A stretch of DNA of 64,000 nucleotides. Source: Bacteroidaceae bacterium (GTDB lineage Bacteria > Bacteroidota > Bacteroidia > Bacteroidales > Bacteroidaceae). The position numbers and the translations under genes are program-made. The stretch spans positions 62,001 to 126,000 of the forward strand of contig JAFTYP010000002.1 of assembly GCA_017461345.1 (NCBI GenBank), in the 5' to 3' direction. Below, one piece after another: positions 34,401 to 43,236 of this stretch (positions within the stretch are counted from its first letter, which is position 1; every line of letters starts with the position of its first letter). Below the pieces are notes generated by a model. The model was not told the DNA's origin. It saw only the letters and a list, made by a program, of their open reading frames with translations, and ran no database searches.

Positions 34401-37400
34401 CTACTCTAACAACAACGAAGTTACCATACCCGACCACCAATTCGAAGACGGCTTCTGCTCTGTCTGCGGACAGGAAGACACCAACTACACAGGCTTCCTC
34501 TCCATCATCAAGAACGCAAACTTCACCAACGACAGCAACTTCTGGACAGGAAACGAGTTCAAAGTCAGCAACGGCGTAGCAGAACAAGCAGGAAAAACAT
34601 TCAACACATATCAGGACATCACCGACCTCGAGAACGGCGTCTATAAACTTCGACTGCAAGGCTTCAGCCGCGCAACAACCCTCGACAACGAAGCATACGA
34701 AAACTTCGAAGAAGACCTGATGCGCAACACATACTACTACGCAGAAAGTGCAGGCAAACGCCAAGCACGCCGACTCATGGATATAACAGCCGACGGCAAG
34801 GATGTTCCCCTGTGCGGCACAGGCGAAGCCCAACTCTCCAATGGCGAATACGTCCCAGTAACAACAGCAACCGCTTCAGTTTACATGGGCAAAGGACACT
34901 ATTGGAACAAGCCACTCTACTTGGCAGTCACTGACGGCACACTACGCATCGGTCTCATCAACCAAATCAATGCAGCCGGTTCATGGAACATCATCGACCG
35001 CATCCGCATCGAATATGTAGGCAACGACAACGCAGCATATCAACTCATTGCCCAGCAGATTGAAGACGATGCTCAGCAACTGAACGAACTCATCGGACAA
35101 GAGACACTCAAGGAAACCTACCAGGAAATCATTGAAAATGCTCAAAACCTCACAGAGCCAGAAGCAATCCTCGAAGCAGCCGACCAAGCAAGCCGCCTGC
35201 CCGACATGATTAAGTTCAGCGTGTCAGCATATGAAAACTATATTGCAGCCGTCGAAACAATACTCGCTCAATGGGAAAGCAGAGACGACCTCATTGGCGA
35301 ACATGCCGACAAACTCGAAATCTATCTGACGGACAACCAAGAACCCTCTGAAGACTATCCCAACGGAACCTACCTATATATTAAGGATTATAGGCTCCTC
35401 AATGCTGAACAACTTGAAGCAGAAAAGGCCTTCGCACAACAATTATTGCAGAATGCAATCCTGAACAGTGCTGGCGAAGGTTCAGACATTACCCTGCTTC
35501 TTACCAATCCCAAGTTCAACAACACAACAGCATGGGAGGGATGGACTGTCACTGAAAACCGTACCGAAAACGGTTACAACATGGTTCACAATGGAGGCTT
35601 CACCGACATTATGCCTGTTGCTGCAGGATACAATCTGAGTTTCGAAGTCAGTCAAGAACTTACTGGTTTAGCCGATGGCATCTATGCACTCAAGGCACAA
35701 GCATTCTACCGCCCAGGTGCTGGTGGCGAAGGTCTCTACGATGGTAGCGATATCATTCCTGCACAACTCTTCATTGGTGATTACGCAACACCTGTTTTGA
35801 GCGTATATGCAGACCCTGTAAGTTACACAGATGCCATGAACGGTGTCAACTGCCGTTACGATGCAACAGAAGACGAAACGGCTCCTCATAACGGAGAACA
35901 GGCAGGAAGTGTTGACATAGATACTGGTGAAGGTTTTGTTCCAGACAATATCTACACTGCAAGTTTTGCCTTCAATGCTGGCCGTTACGAGCAGACTGTC
36001 TATGGCATTGTCAAGGACGGCAAACTCTCCGTCGGCATACGAAACGTCGGTAACCCTTGGCACAATAAGAGTCTGACCATCTGGAGCAACTTCCGTCTTA
36101 CATATTATGGTCAGAATAGTGCAGCAATACAAGACTTCCTCGACCAATACAGTCAGCGAGTAGAACGTTTAGAGCAGCAACGTTGGGAGCAGGAATACTA
36201 TATTAGCCAATCGCATATCGATGCCATTCGTGAGATGATAGATAAGGCACGCTCTGCCGAAACAGAAGAGCAACTCCTACTTCTCGAACGCATCAATGCA
36301 GAGTTCGCCGCCATTCCCGCAAGTGCGGATATCTATAAGCGTCTCCTCGAAATCGGACTGTTTGCAATGGATATGGCTGATGGCTTGAGCGGAGGCGAAT
36401 TACAGGAAACGCTTTATGGCATCTATGATGAGATTATCGAAATAGTTACCGATGGCAGCCTTACCGACGAAGAAGCAGAACAGAAGTATCAAGAACTGAT
36501 GGCCAATCACGCCATCGGAGGTGTTATCTATGTTCAGGGCGACCTCTACGATGAGAATAGTGAAAATGGCGAATGGAACTACAGCCAGATGTGCTCACTC
36601 TATCCTCTCGTGATGACAGAAGAAGGCAAGTTTGAAGGCAGTGTTACCTTGCAGGACCGCAGCCGTCGCACTAATGCAAATCAGCGTGCCGGCATGTTCT
36701 TCCGCCGCATTAACACTATTTACCGTTGTGCTGATGCAAATCGTAATTTCATTACTCCCAGCACTCAACATTTCAACATTGCAGAAGGTGGAGCAGACTT
36801 CCAGGCTCTCAATGGCACATATAACATTGTTCTTGACCTCAACAATATGACGGTTGACTTCGAACTTCAAGATGATTATAATTGGGCTAATGCTGTCTTT
36901 GTGTCTGGTACGCTCAACAATCGTCAGGGTTCGCTCATGCGCTGGAAGAACGACGAGCAAGTCCCCTTGCAACATGTGGGCAACGGTAAATATGCTGGTG
37001 TAGTTGATCTTGTCAACGACAACTCTAACCCCTTCTGCTCTTTCGGCATTATTGCTTGCCGCAGCACAGAAGAGATGGTTAACTATAGTACAACGGGACG
37101 CTCCAGTTGGACCGAGGCTCGTTATGGCAGCGAAGATCAATTCCTTGAAATCAAGAGTGGACAAGAATACGGCAACCTTGTGCGTGGTTTGGATCGCACT
37201 TGGCGTATTTCGCCTGCAGGCAAGTACCTCATCGAATTTGACATGGACAAGGCCTCTATGAAGGCAACTCTGCTCGACACAAAGGGTAACGGAACAGAGA
37301 ACAATCCTTACCAGATTGCAAACAAGTACGATCTGCAATCTCTGCGCGACCGCCTTACAGACGGAGTGACCACCTATGCTAACCTCACTGCAGACATTGA

Positions 37401-38265
37401 CATGAAGGGCGAAGGCTGGTGGCCTCTCAACAGCACTTTCTATGCTAACAGTTACGAAGAGGGTTACGGAAAGGCCATTTCATTAGATGGTACCGGCCAC
37501 GTTATCAAGAACCTTAATATTTCTGCCAAAACGGATGGCTTCGAAACTGGTTTCTTTGCTGCGCTGGTAGGTAGTGTCAAGAACATTGGCTTCTACAATG
37601 CAACCGTAGATGGTGGCATCAGTCAGAACGCAGGTATCCTGGCCGGCATACTTGGCGGCGACGAGGACATCGCTACTGTAGCAGACAGTTATATTAATGG
37701 TAAGATTGTTGCGGCAGATGCAGGCAATAACAGTGCAACGGGTGCTCTTGCCGGTGTGGCAGTGAATGCCAATGTTAGCAATGTTTATACGAATGCTGAA
37801 GTCAGCGGCAGCGGTTATGCCGGCGACTTCATTGGCATTGGCAGTCCCAACCTGACCGTCAGCAACAGTTACGCTGCCGGCAAGGCTAACGGCAGCCAGG
37901 CTTCTGCAGCCATTGCCGACGAGCAGGGCAGCAACATTGCAAACCTGCTTTACTATGACACGCAGAACCAGCAGACGATTTGTGACAACGTGAGCCAATG
38001 GGAAGGATGGAACGAGAATGGTGCCATCGGTCTGGGTTGGCCTCTGCTCCAGTGGCAAGTAGAGCGTGGCGATTACGCTGCTCTGTGCGGATTTGGCATC
38101 TTGGGCGATGTAAACCGTGACAGTAACATTGACATTGCCGATGCTGTGAGTGTTCTCAACATCATGGCTGAAGGAAGCAACGATGTCGTTGGCGATGTGA
38201 ATGGTGACGGCACTGTTGACATTGCAGACTTCGTAAGCATTCTCAACATCATGGCTGAGCAATAA
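31492..38265 (+). CDS. Giant secreted GLUG-repeat protein with C-terminal dockerin pair
   Basis: This 2257-residue protein starts MKRKLYSSVLMGIMMLMGQAAWA, a signal peptide. Three GLUG-type beta-helix modules of about 330 residues are each closed by a block with NGDQST, WYQTLGEDPYPLP, VY..G...C.G and a CxxC of the form FC..CG at about residues 326, 663 and 988. Then come galactose-binding-like domains (about 1000-1190 and 1330-1530), a helical linker, SusE/F-like segments (GGVIYVQGDLYDE, VFVSGTLNNRQG), a fourth GLUG module (about 1925-2200) and, at about 2204-2257, two dockerin-type Ca-binding loops (GDVNRDSNIDIADAVSVLN and GDVNGDGTVDIADFVSILN). It has no T9SS-type GKK tail, unlike its paralogue at 5312-10876. 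No catalytic motif is seen; a scaffold or adhesin role is inferred. Confidence 0.78.
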   Translation: MKRKLYSSVLMGIMMLMGQAAWADLQQNENGAYLIGSKDDLQQWTEMPGYESTDVVLTNDIEGLDFMLCTNSTSYSGTFDGAGHTITVSYDFEGKQTGMFYNFAGTVKNLTVGGRIRASFKNCAGFAAWNWSDTALFENCVSIVNIDVDYTANISNGGFVGYASRNATFRNCISAIKVKGNQGYNQGYVGWVTSGKTMNYTNCISIAEAETMNTFSWNNPADRATLTNCYSLQQDADPISAPAGNTYITYNMVPSGELCYKANGDQSTINWYQTLGEDPYPLPYADGHKQVYAVGEVNCAGVALGEVTYSNENTSPTPKHTDVDGWCSVCGTLMHDHLTPNADGFYELGSPADVEWFAAMVNEAHQTTINGLLTADIDYQGIENAHTPIGLNTTYKYNGIFDGQGHRIKNMIINRASNFQGFFGVLRGGTIVRNLIIDSSCSVTGTTGIGGISGAAQTDAGSPLIIENCVNEATITATSGSASGILGVGQSAYPTIQFNNCLNTGDITGAPAAAFCGWLNKAGSSMTSCVNLGNIYGADLAGNKFTYYCQLVRYEPNTMTLTNCYDFSDFDDQGAGHQGTDGYWITDEPLTSGELCYTLNGDQSTLVWNQRLDTDPYPAPYYIEGGQVYAGGELSCDGTVIDATGYSNSPSGEIPPHEYEDGFCVNCGKGNPEYAPLEDGFYMLGNASQVYWFSRMVNEFGKADWNARLSNDIDMAEYSGLVEPIGNATYPYRGHFDGQQHRISELHINATSNYAGFFGRCGNGAIIENFLFDETCSISATGECVALVGGTNQLDGAITLRNLGNMGNVYATGKQAAGIFGGNTGSRTTVLIENCFCTGAIEGSSECGALVGWGGSGGKATINNCWSCSEVTGYDDGKNLYFARVTDGHLSNNYCTSEIEQQVSLISYDEIMDGSLCYKLNGDQQTITWYQNLDNGLTDDQPLPFSNGHAQVYPKGKMLCDGTVDPSGMTYSNNNEVTIPDHQFEDGFCSVCGQEDTNYTGFLSIIKNANFTNDSNFWTGNEFKVSNGVAEQAGKTFNTYQDITDLENGVYKLRLQGFSRATTLDNEAYENFEEDLMRNTYYYAESAGKRQARRLMDITADGKDVPLCGTGEAQLSNGEYVPVTTATASVYMGKGHYWNKPLYLAVTDGTLRIGLINQINAAGSWNIIDRIRIEYVGNDNAAYQLIAQQIEDDAQQLNELIGQETLKETYQEIIENAQNLTEPEAILEAADQASRLPDMIKFSVSAYENYIAAVETILAQWESRDDLIGEHADKLEIYLTDNQEPSEDYPNGTYLYIKDYRLLNAEQLEAEKAFAQQLLQNAILNSAGEGSDITLLLTNPKFNNTTAWEGWTVTENRTENGYNMVHNGGFTDIMPVAAGYNLSFEVSQELTGLADGIYALKAQAFYRPGAGGEGLYDGSDIIPAQLFIGDYATPVLSVYADPVSYTDAMNGVNCRYDATEDETAPHNGEQAGSVDIDTGEGFVPDNIYTASFAFNAGRYEQTVYGIVKDGKLSVGIRNVGNPWHNKSLTIWSNFRLTYYGQNSAAIQDFLDQYSQRVERLEQQRWEQEYYISQSHIDAIREMIDKARSAETEEQLLLLERINAEFAAIPASADIYKRLLEIGLFAMDMADGLSGGELQETLYGIYDEIIEIVTDGSLTDEEAEQKYQELMANHAIGGVIYVQGDLYDENSENGEWNYSQMCSLYPLVMTEEGKFEGSVTLQDRSRRTNANQRAGMFFRRINTIYRCADANRNFITPSTQHFNIAEGGADFQALNGTYNIVLDLNNMTVDFELQDDYNWANAVFVSGTLNNRQGSLMRWKNDEQVPLQHVGNGKYAGVVDLVNDNSNPFCSFGIIACRSTEEMVNYSTTGRSSWTEARYGSEDQFLEIKSGQEYGNLVRGLDRTWRISPAGKYLIEFDMDKASMKATLLDTKGNGTENNPYQIANKYDLQSLRDRLTDGVTTYANLTADIDMKGEGWWPLNSTFYANSYEEGYGKAISLDGTGHVIKNLNISAKTDGFETGFFAALVGSVKNIGFYNATVDGGISQNAGILAGILGGDEDIATVADSYINGKIVAADAGNNSATGALAGVAVNANVSNVYTNAEVSGSGYAGDFIGIGSPNLTVSNSYAAGKANGSQASAAIADEQGSNIANLLYYDTQNQQTICDNVSQWEGWNENGAIGLGWPLLQWQVERGDYAALCGFGILGDVNRDSNIDIADAVSVLNIMAEGSNDVVGDVNGDGTVDIADFVSILNIMAEQ

Positions 38266-38284
38266 TCACTCTCTACAGTTAATG

Positions 38285-38320
38285 AATAACCCTCCTGCGG
38301 ACTTCCACAGGGGGGTTATT
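38285..38320 (+). terminator. Terminator hairpin after the giant dockerin gene
   Basis: A 13-bp stem (38285-38297 with 38308-38320, one T-G pair) and 10-nt loop starts 20 bp after the stop. The tail after it is short and only partly T-rich. Confidence 0.62.
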
Positions 38321-38362
38321 GTGTTAATATACACCACGCACGCAACTAAATCTCTCGTTTTC

Positions 38363-38393
38363 TTGTGTTGGAAAAAGAAATTTTCTACATTTG
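38363..38393 (+). promoter_or_regulatory. Promoter of the PI-PLC gene
   Basis: TTG (38363-38365), 20 bp, TACATTTG (38386-38393), 26 bp before the start at 38420. Confidence 0.58.
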
Positions 38394-38419
38394 TAGGCAC
38401 ACATTTATTTATTAGCTTT

Positions 38420-40516
38420 ATGAAAAAGGTATTATTTGTTATTCTTATTTTCTTTGCGGGTTTTGTTGCCAAGGCACAGGTGACCGACTATCAGAACTGG
38501 ATGGCGCAGCTCGACGACGATGCTTTCGTCTGCCAATTGTCTATTCCCGGCGCACACGATGCCTGTGCAAGCTCGTTCTCGGGATGGGATGCCCTTGGTG
38601 CCGCCGTCTCCGGGAAAGTCCAAACCAAAACAATAGAGGTAATGCTGACCTCTGGCGTACGACTTTTCGACCTGCGCCCTGCTGTGAATGGCAGTAAGTT
38701 ATCCGTCTATCATGGCACGCTCCAGACGACCTATGACTTCAACCCTGTGATGGAAGAACTCCGTGATTACGTCAGCCAACACCCTTCGGAATTCTGTGTT
38801 GTGGTGATGAGACATGAGACAGACGAAGATGGCAACAACTCCAACTTCGGCAGCATGTTGCAGACAAGCCTGACACAATTCGGCGACCACCTTGTTAATT
38901 TCCGCCCCAATCTGACTGTAGGCGAGGCAAGAGGCAAGATTCTTTTTCTCAGCCGCGACGAATATAATGCGCCCATTCGTGGTGGCAGGATTCTCAACTG
39001 GCCTGGCAATTCGTCTACGAACGATGCATCGTGCTATGGTTTGGAGACGTACAAGTGCCCTATGTGGGTGCAGGACTTTTTCGAATACTCTGATGTCAAC
39101 GACAAGAAGAACGCCATCGAAACCATGCTGAACCAAAGCCGACAACTTGCCGGCAAGTATAACTATACGTGGGTCATCAACGAGACTTCCGGCTACAAGG
39201 GTACTGGCACTAATTCTGCATGCCAGACCAATGCCAAGAATTGCAACAAGTATATGCAGGAACTTCTTGCTTCGGGCAACTACAATGGTCCTGCGGGGCT
39301 GGTGTTCATGGACTATGCTGCCGATGGCGACAATAGTGGTTACTATGGTCTGAGCCTCACCAAGGAGATTATCAACCACAACTTCCGCTATACGATGGCC
39401 AAGCAGGGCGACGCCATCTGCGATGCCAGCGGCAATCTCTTTGTTGCCCCAAAGGGCAGAGACATGATGTGGGAGGCGAAGTTCCTACGCAAGGAAGGTC
39501 CCTCTCAGCCCGGTGGCGAGGACAGCAATGCTGCTTCGCGCCTCGATGGTATCACAGGCCCCACCGGCTGGCAGACGGAGGATTTCGACGACTCCGGCTG
39601 GCAGACCAAGCGTTTCCCCACTGCCTCCGAAGGGACCGGCGCACCGTATTATTCGCAGTGGGACGGCACCTACAATGTACTCTTCATACGCCGTGAGTTC
39701 TATCTCGACCACGATCCCGGCAGCAGCACCTACAGGTTCTACACTTATCACGACGACGACTATCGGGTTTACCTCAACGGTGTCTCCATCGACAGCCAGG
39801 ATGGTTGGTCCACGGACTTCAACAACTATCGCACCGTCAGCATCCCTTCCAGCAGACTGAAGGCAGGTCGTAATGTTCTTGCCATCATGGTTCAGCAGAA
39901 TTGGGGCGGCGCATATTTCGACTGCGGTATTCTGCGTGTGACTCCCAGCAAGGTGTCTCTGAAACTTACGGGCACAGATTGGCAGACCTACGTCACTCCG
40001 GGATACGAGATGGACTTCAGCACAACGAACGTCAAGGCCTACCAGATAGTGGAGATTGTGGAAGGAACCCAATCCTATGCCCGTGCAGAGGAAGTCAGCG
40101 TCGTACCGGCCAACCAGGCAGTTCTCGTGCGTTCCGTCAACGGTGCCGGCACCTATCAGATACCCGTCACACGCACTTCTGCCACACTGGAAAGCAATCT
40201 GCTGAAGGCAAGCATCGAGCCCCTCACCGCCACGGCAGCGAACACCATCTATTGCCTCGCCAATGTAAGCGGCAACACCGGCTTCTATCCCGTTGCCGTA
40301 GGCACGACTCTTCCCCAGGGCAAAGGATATCTCGACATGAGTAGCAGCAACGCAAAGCCTGCACGCATCTTCCTCGACGGCAACGACGCCACAGGCATCG
40401 CCATCCCCACCACCGAGACGACAGAAGACGGCCCCGTCTTCAACCTCTCCGGCCAACGCCTTTCCAAACCACAGCACGGCATCAACATCGTCGGCGGAAA
40501 GAAGATACTCAAGTAA
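38420..40516 (+). CDS. Secreted phosphatidylinositol-specific phospholipase C-like protein with T9SS-type tail
   Basis: The start is ATG 38420 (MKKVLFVILIFFAGFVAKAQ, signal peptide); the promoter lies inside any longer frame, which excludes upstream starts. The PI-PLC X-type barrel (about residues 25-330) has LSIPGAHDACASSF (first catalytic His), SGVRLFDLRPAV, LSVYHGTL (second His) and FCVVVMRHETDED. Bacterial members cleave phosphatidylinositol or GPI anchors. A beta-sandwich (about 360-500: YNVLFIRREFYL, YRVYLNGVSID) follows. The C-terminal part from LKLTGTDWQTYVTP resembles the corresponding part of the discoidin-like protein at 52499-55099, and the end VFNLSGQRL...GINIVGGKKILK is the sorting-type tail. 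The protein is secreted; whether the substrate is host or own lipid is unknown. Confidence 0.82.
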   Translation: MKKVLFVILIFFAGFVAKAQVTDYQNWMAQLDDDAFVCQLSIPGAHDACASSFSGWDALGAAVSGKVQTKTIEVMLTSGVRLFDLRPAVNGSKLSVYHGTLQTTYDFNPVMEELRDYVSQHPSEFCVVVMRHETDEDGNNSNFGSMLQTSLTQFGDHLVNFRPNLTVGEARGKILFLSRDEYNAPIRGGRILNWPGNSSTNDASCYGLETYKCPMWVQDFFEYSDVNDKKNAIETMLNQSRQLAGKYNYTWVINETSGYKGTGTNSACQTNAKNCNKYMQELLASGNYNGPAGLVFMDYAADGDNSGYYGLSLTKEIINHNFRYTMAKQGDAICDASGNLFVAPKGRDMMWEAKFLRKEGPSQPGGEDSNAASRLDGITGPTGWQTEDFDDSGWQTKRFPTASEGTGAPYYSQWDGTYNVLFIRREFYLDHDPGSSTYRFYTYHDDDYRVYLNGVSIDSQDGWSTDFNNYRTVSIPSSRLKAGRNVLAIMVQQNWGGAYFDCGILRVTPSKVSLKLTGTDWQTYVTPGYEMDFSTTNVKAYQIVEIVEGTQSYARAEEVSVVPANQAVLVRSVNGAGTYQIPVTRTSATLESNLLKASIEPLTATAANTIYCLANVSGNTGFYPVAVGTTLPQGKGYLDMSSSNAKPARIFLDGNDATGIAIPTTETTEDGPVFNLSGQRLSKPQHGINIVGGKKILK

Positions 40517-40552
40517 ACAACCATAACGGGACGGCAACAGCCCCACCCCCAC

Positions 40553-40591
40553 AGAAGCCCCTTGCAGAGCCACACTCCGCAGGGGGCTTCT
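40553..40591 (+). terminator. Terminator hairpin after the PI-PLC gene
   Basis: Stem 40553-40565 with 40579-40591 (AGAAGCCCC / GGGGCTTCT plus four inner pairs, one wobble), 13 bp, 13-nt loop, 37 bp after the stop. There is no T run, so efficiency is uncertain. Confidence 0.55.
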
Positions 40592-40623
40592 CTGTGTCCG
40601 AAAACACCACAGGCAAAGCCCCG

Positions 40624-40712
40624 AAAAAAGGTTAACCATTATTGCCGGAAAGGTTAACCATTACGGGCGGAAAGGTTAAGCATTATTGGCAAAAAGGTTA
40701 ACCCTTCCAGAC
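40624..40712. repeat. 22-bp-period palindromic-core array G
   Basis: Cores at 40630 (GGTTAACC), 40652 (GGTTAACC), 40674 (GGTTAAGC) and 40696 (GGTTAACC), exactly 22 bp apart. Confidence 0.9.
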
Positions 40713-40814
40713 AACACCCCTCGAGGAAGAAAAAACCCTCGTCCGGCAACACCCCTTTTCCCGCCGCACCCGAGTTTTTTACAGCAAAAGCAAGGAACTT
40801 TGAATTAAAAACAG

Positions 40815-40822
40815 TACCTTTG
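40815..40822 (+). promoter_or_regulatory. -7 box upstream of the RidA/chorismatase-like gene
   Basis: TACCTTTG, 22 bp before the start at 40845. No clear -33 TTG at the right distance. Confidence 0.42.
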
Positions 40823-40844
40823 CACTCACCTAACACAATGCACC

Positions 40845-41996
40845 ATGCAATATAAGGAAATCATCCTGGACAACCTCGGAGTCCGCATCGAACTGGCAGC
40901 CTTCACCCCACCACAAGGCCAAGTGACCGAATGGCACGCCATGCTGCACGTCGAACCCCGCAACGAAACATTCCAGCAACAATACAGCCGGCTCAGCAAA
41001 GCCGAAGCACAACTCATGGCAGACGAAAGCATGGCAGAGGCACAAACCATCCTGAAACGATACTTCCTCTCCGACTCCACCAACCAACAACCCCTCATGG
41101 AGCAAACAACCGCCTGCACCGTCTCCTACATACAACAACCACCACTCGACGGCAGCAAAATCGCCCTCTGGCTCTACCTGCAACGCGGCACACAAGTCAC
41201 ACACCAGGCAGACACACTCGGCTCCACCATCGTACGCAACAACGGCTACGAACACATCTGGACAATGGGCATGACAACAAACCAAGGCGACAGTTTCCAA
41301 CAAACACAAACACTGCTGGAAAACTACGAAACACTGCTCGCACAACACAACGCAACCATCCAAGACCACTGCATCAGAACATGGTTCTTCGTGCGCGACG
41401 TCGATACACAATACCACGGACTCGTAGCCGCACGGCGCAACAACTTCAACCAACACGGACTCACAGCACAAACACACTACATCGCCTCCACAGGCATCGG
41501 CGGCAACCCCACCAACACAAAAGCACTCATACAACTGGGATGCTACGCCCTGAAAGGCATCCGGTCCGAACAACAACAATACCTCCACGCACCCACACAC
41601 CTCAACCGAACCAGCGACTACGGCGTCACCTTCGAACGAGGCACACTCCTGAAGTTCGGAGACCGCAACCATGCCTACATATCAGGCACAGCCAGCATCA
41701 ACAACAAAGGCGAAGTAATGCACACAGGCGACATAGAAAAACAAACACAACGCATGTGGGAAAACGTCGAAACACTCCTCCAGGAAGCCCACATGACAAT
41801 GGCAGACGCAGCACAAATCATCGTCTATCTGCGCGACAACGCAGACTACAACACCGTTAGCCAAATGTTCCGACAGAAATACCCCCACGTGCCAACCGTC
41901 TTCACCCTCGCACCCGTATGCCGACCCACCTGGCTCATCGAGATGGAATGCATCGCAATACGTACCGCCACGAACAACACCTTTAACAACTTCTGA
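40845..41996 (+). CDS. RidA/chorismatase-superfamily protein
   Basis: The 383-residue cytoplasmic protein has no signal peptide. Its C-terminal third (about 270-375) is a RidA (YjgF/UK114)-like domain: HAYISGTASINNKGEVMHTGD, QTQRMWENVETLLQEAHMTM and AAQIIVYLRDNADYNTV. The N-terminal part has a related but degenerate fold (WLYLQRGTQVTHQ, IRTWFFVRDVDTQYHGLVAARRNNF), giving the two-domain layout seen in FkbO/Hyg5-type chorismatases and in uncharacterised Bacteroidetes proteins. Either chorismate conversion or imine/enamine hydrolysis is possible; I cannot decide. It is followed 75 bp later by ychF, which has its own promoter. Confidence 0.62.
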   Translation: MQYKEIILDNLGVRIELAAFTPPQGQVTEWHAMLHVEPRNETFQQQYSRLSKAEAQLMADESMAEAQTILKRYFLSDSTNQQPLMEQTTACTVSYIQQPPLDGSKIALWLYLQRGTQVTHQADTLGSTIVRNNGYEHIWTMGMTTNQGDSFQQTQTLLENYETLLAQHNATIQDHCIRTWFFVRDVDTQYHGLVAARRNNFNQHGLTAQTHYIASTGIGGNPTNTKALIQLGCYALKGIRSEQQQYLHAPTHLNRTSDYGVTFERGTLLKFGDRNHAYISGTASINNKGEVMHTGDIEKQTQRMWENVETLLQEAHMTMADAAQIIVYLRDNADYNTVSQMFRQKYPHVPTVFTLAPVCRPTWLIEMECIAIRTATNNTFNNF

Positions 41997-42007
41997 ACAC
42001 CAAAAAA

Positions 42008-42039
42008 TTTGTATTTCCGAAGCAAATTATATACTTTTG
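42008..42039 (+). promoter_or_regulatory. ychF promoter
   Basis: TTTG (42008-42011), 20 bp, TACTTTTG (42032-42039), 32 bp before the start codon; a full match to the Bacteroidetes consensus. Confidence 0.66.
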
Positions 42040-42071
42040 CACCCAAACAAACAAAAAGAACACAACATAAT

Positions 42072-43169
42072 ATGAAAGCAGGCATAGTCGGACTGCCCAA
42101 CGTAGGCAAGTCCACCCTCTTCAACTGCCTTTCGAGCGCAAAAGCACAGGCAGCCAACTTCCCCTTCTGCACCATCGACGCACAACTCGGACAAGTAACA
42201 GTCCCGGACGAACGACTCACCAAATTGGCAGAACTCGTACACCCCGGACGCATCGTACCCGCAGTTTGCGACATCGTAGACATCGCCGGACTGGTCAAAG
42301 GCGCAAGCCGAGGCGAAGGACTGGGCAACCAATTCCTTGCCAACATCCGTGAGTGCGATGCCATCATCCACGTCCTGCGCTGCTTCGACGACCCGGGAAT
42401 CGTACACGTAGACGGCAGCGTCGACCCCGTCCGCGACAAGGAAATCATCGATGCAGAACTGCAGATAAAGGACCTCGAAACCATCGAAAACCGCATAAAG
42501 AAAGTAGAAAAACAAGCCCGAGTAGGTGGAGACAAGCAAGCAAAGACTGAACTCGACGTGCTTCTCAAGTACCAGGATGCACTGAACAAAGGCCTAAGTG
42601 CCCGAACAGTCACTTTCGATACGGAAGACGAGCAAGCGGCTGCCAACAGTCTTTTCCTGCTTACCACGAAGCCTGTGCTGTACGTTTGTAACGTAGATGA
42701 TGCGTCGGCTGCCAACGGAAACACGCACACGGAGGCTGTGGCAAAGGCCATTGCGGGCGAGAATGCCGAGATGATGATTATATCGGCACAGACGGAAGCG
42801 GACATTGCCGAACTGGAAACCTACGAGGAGAAGCAGATGTTCCTGGAAGATATGGGTTTGACGGAGAGTGGATGCAACCGCCTCATCAAGGCTATTTACC
42901 ATTTGCTCACGCTGCAGACGTTCATCACTGCCGGCGAGATGGAGGTGAAGGCTTGGACGTTCCGTCAGGGATGGAAGGCGCCTCAGTGTGCCGGTGTTAT
43001 CCACACGGACTTCGAAAAGGGCTTTATCCGTGCGGAGGTCATCAAGTATGAGGACTACATTCGCTATGGCTCGGAGGCGGCTGTCCGCGAAGCAGGCAAG
43101 ATGGCTGTCGAGGGTAAGGAGTATGTGGTGCAGGACGGCGACATCATGCACTTCCGTTTCAACGTGTAG
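42072..43169 (+). CDS. ychF: Redox-regulated ATPase/GTPase YchF (OLA1 family)
   Basis: The start is ATG 42072 (MKAGIVGLPNVGKSTLFN); the promoter lies just upstream. The G domain has the P-loop GLPNVGKST at residues about 7-15, the switch region NFPFCTIDAQLG, DIVDIAGLVKGASRGEGLGNQF (G3) and YVCNVDD at the G4 position, where YchF proteins deviate from NKxD and prefer ATP. A coiled-coil insert (about 130-200) and the C-terminal TGS domain (LQTFITAGEMEVKAW) complete the family layout. Length 366 is normal. It binds ribosomes and acts in stress and translation control. Codon composition changes near 42.6 kb inside the gene. Confidence 0.95.
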   Translation: MKAGIVGLPNVGKSTLFNCLSSAKAQAANFPFCTIDAQLGQVTVPDERLTKLAELVHPGRIVPAVCDIVDIAGLVKGASRGEGLGNQFLANIRECDAIIHVLRCFDDPGIVHVDGSVDPVRDKEIIDAELQIKDLETIENRIKKVEKQARVGGDKQAKTELDVLLKYQDALNKGLSARTVTFDTEDEQAAANSLFLLTTKPVLYVCNVDDASAANGNTHTEAVAKAIAGENAEMMIISAQTEADIAELETYEEKQMFLEDMGLTESGCNRLIKAIYHLLTLQTFITAGEMEVKAWTFRQGWKAPQCAGVIHTDFEKGFIRAEVIKYEDYIRYGSEAAVREAGKMAVEGKEYVVQDGDIMHFRFNV

Positions 43170-43236
43170 ATTTACTTTTTGTTCCGTCTGGTTTCTCTTT
43201 TCGGGGTGCAGGGGCGGTCATTGAAAATACTTAGTC

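Larger units (their letters stand above)
40517..40844. other. Intergenic region: terminator, array G and a promoter box
   Basis: The 328 bp carry a hairpin terminator (40553-40591), array G (40624-40712) and a TACCTTTG box (40815-40822) for the downstream gene. No coding sequence is seen. Confidence 0.55.
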
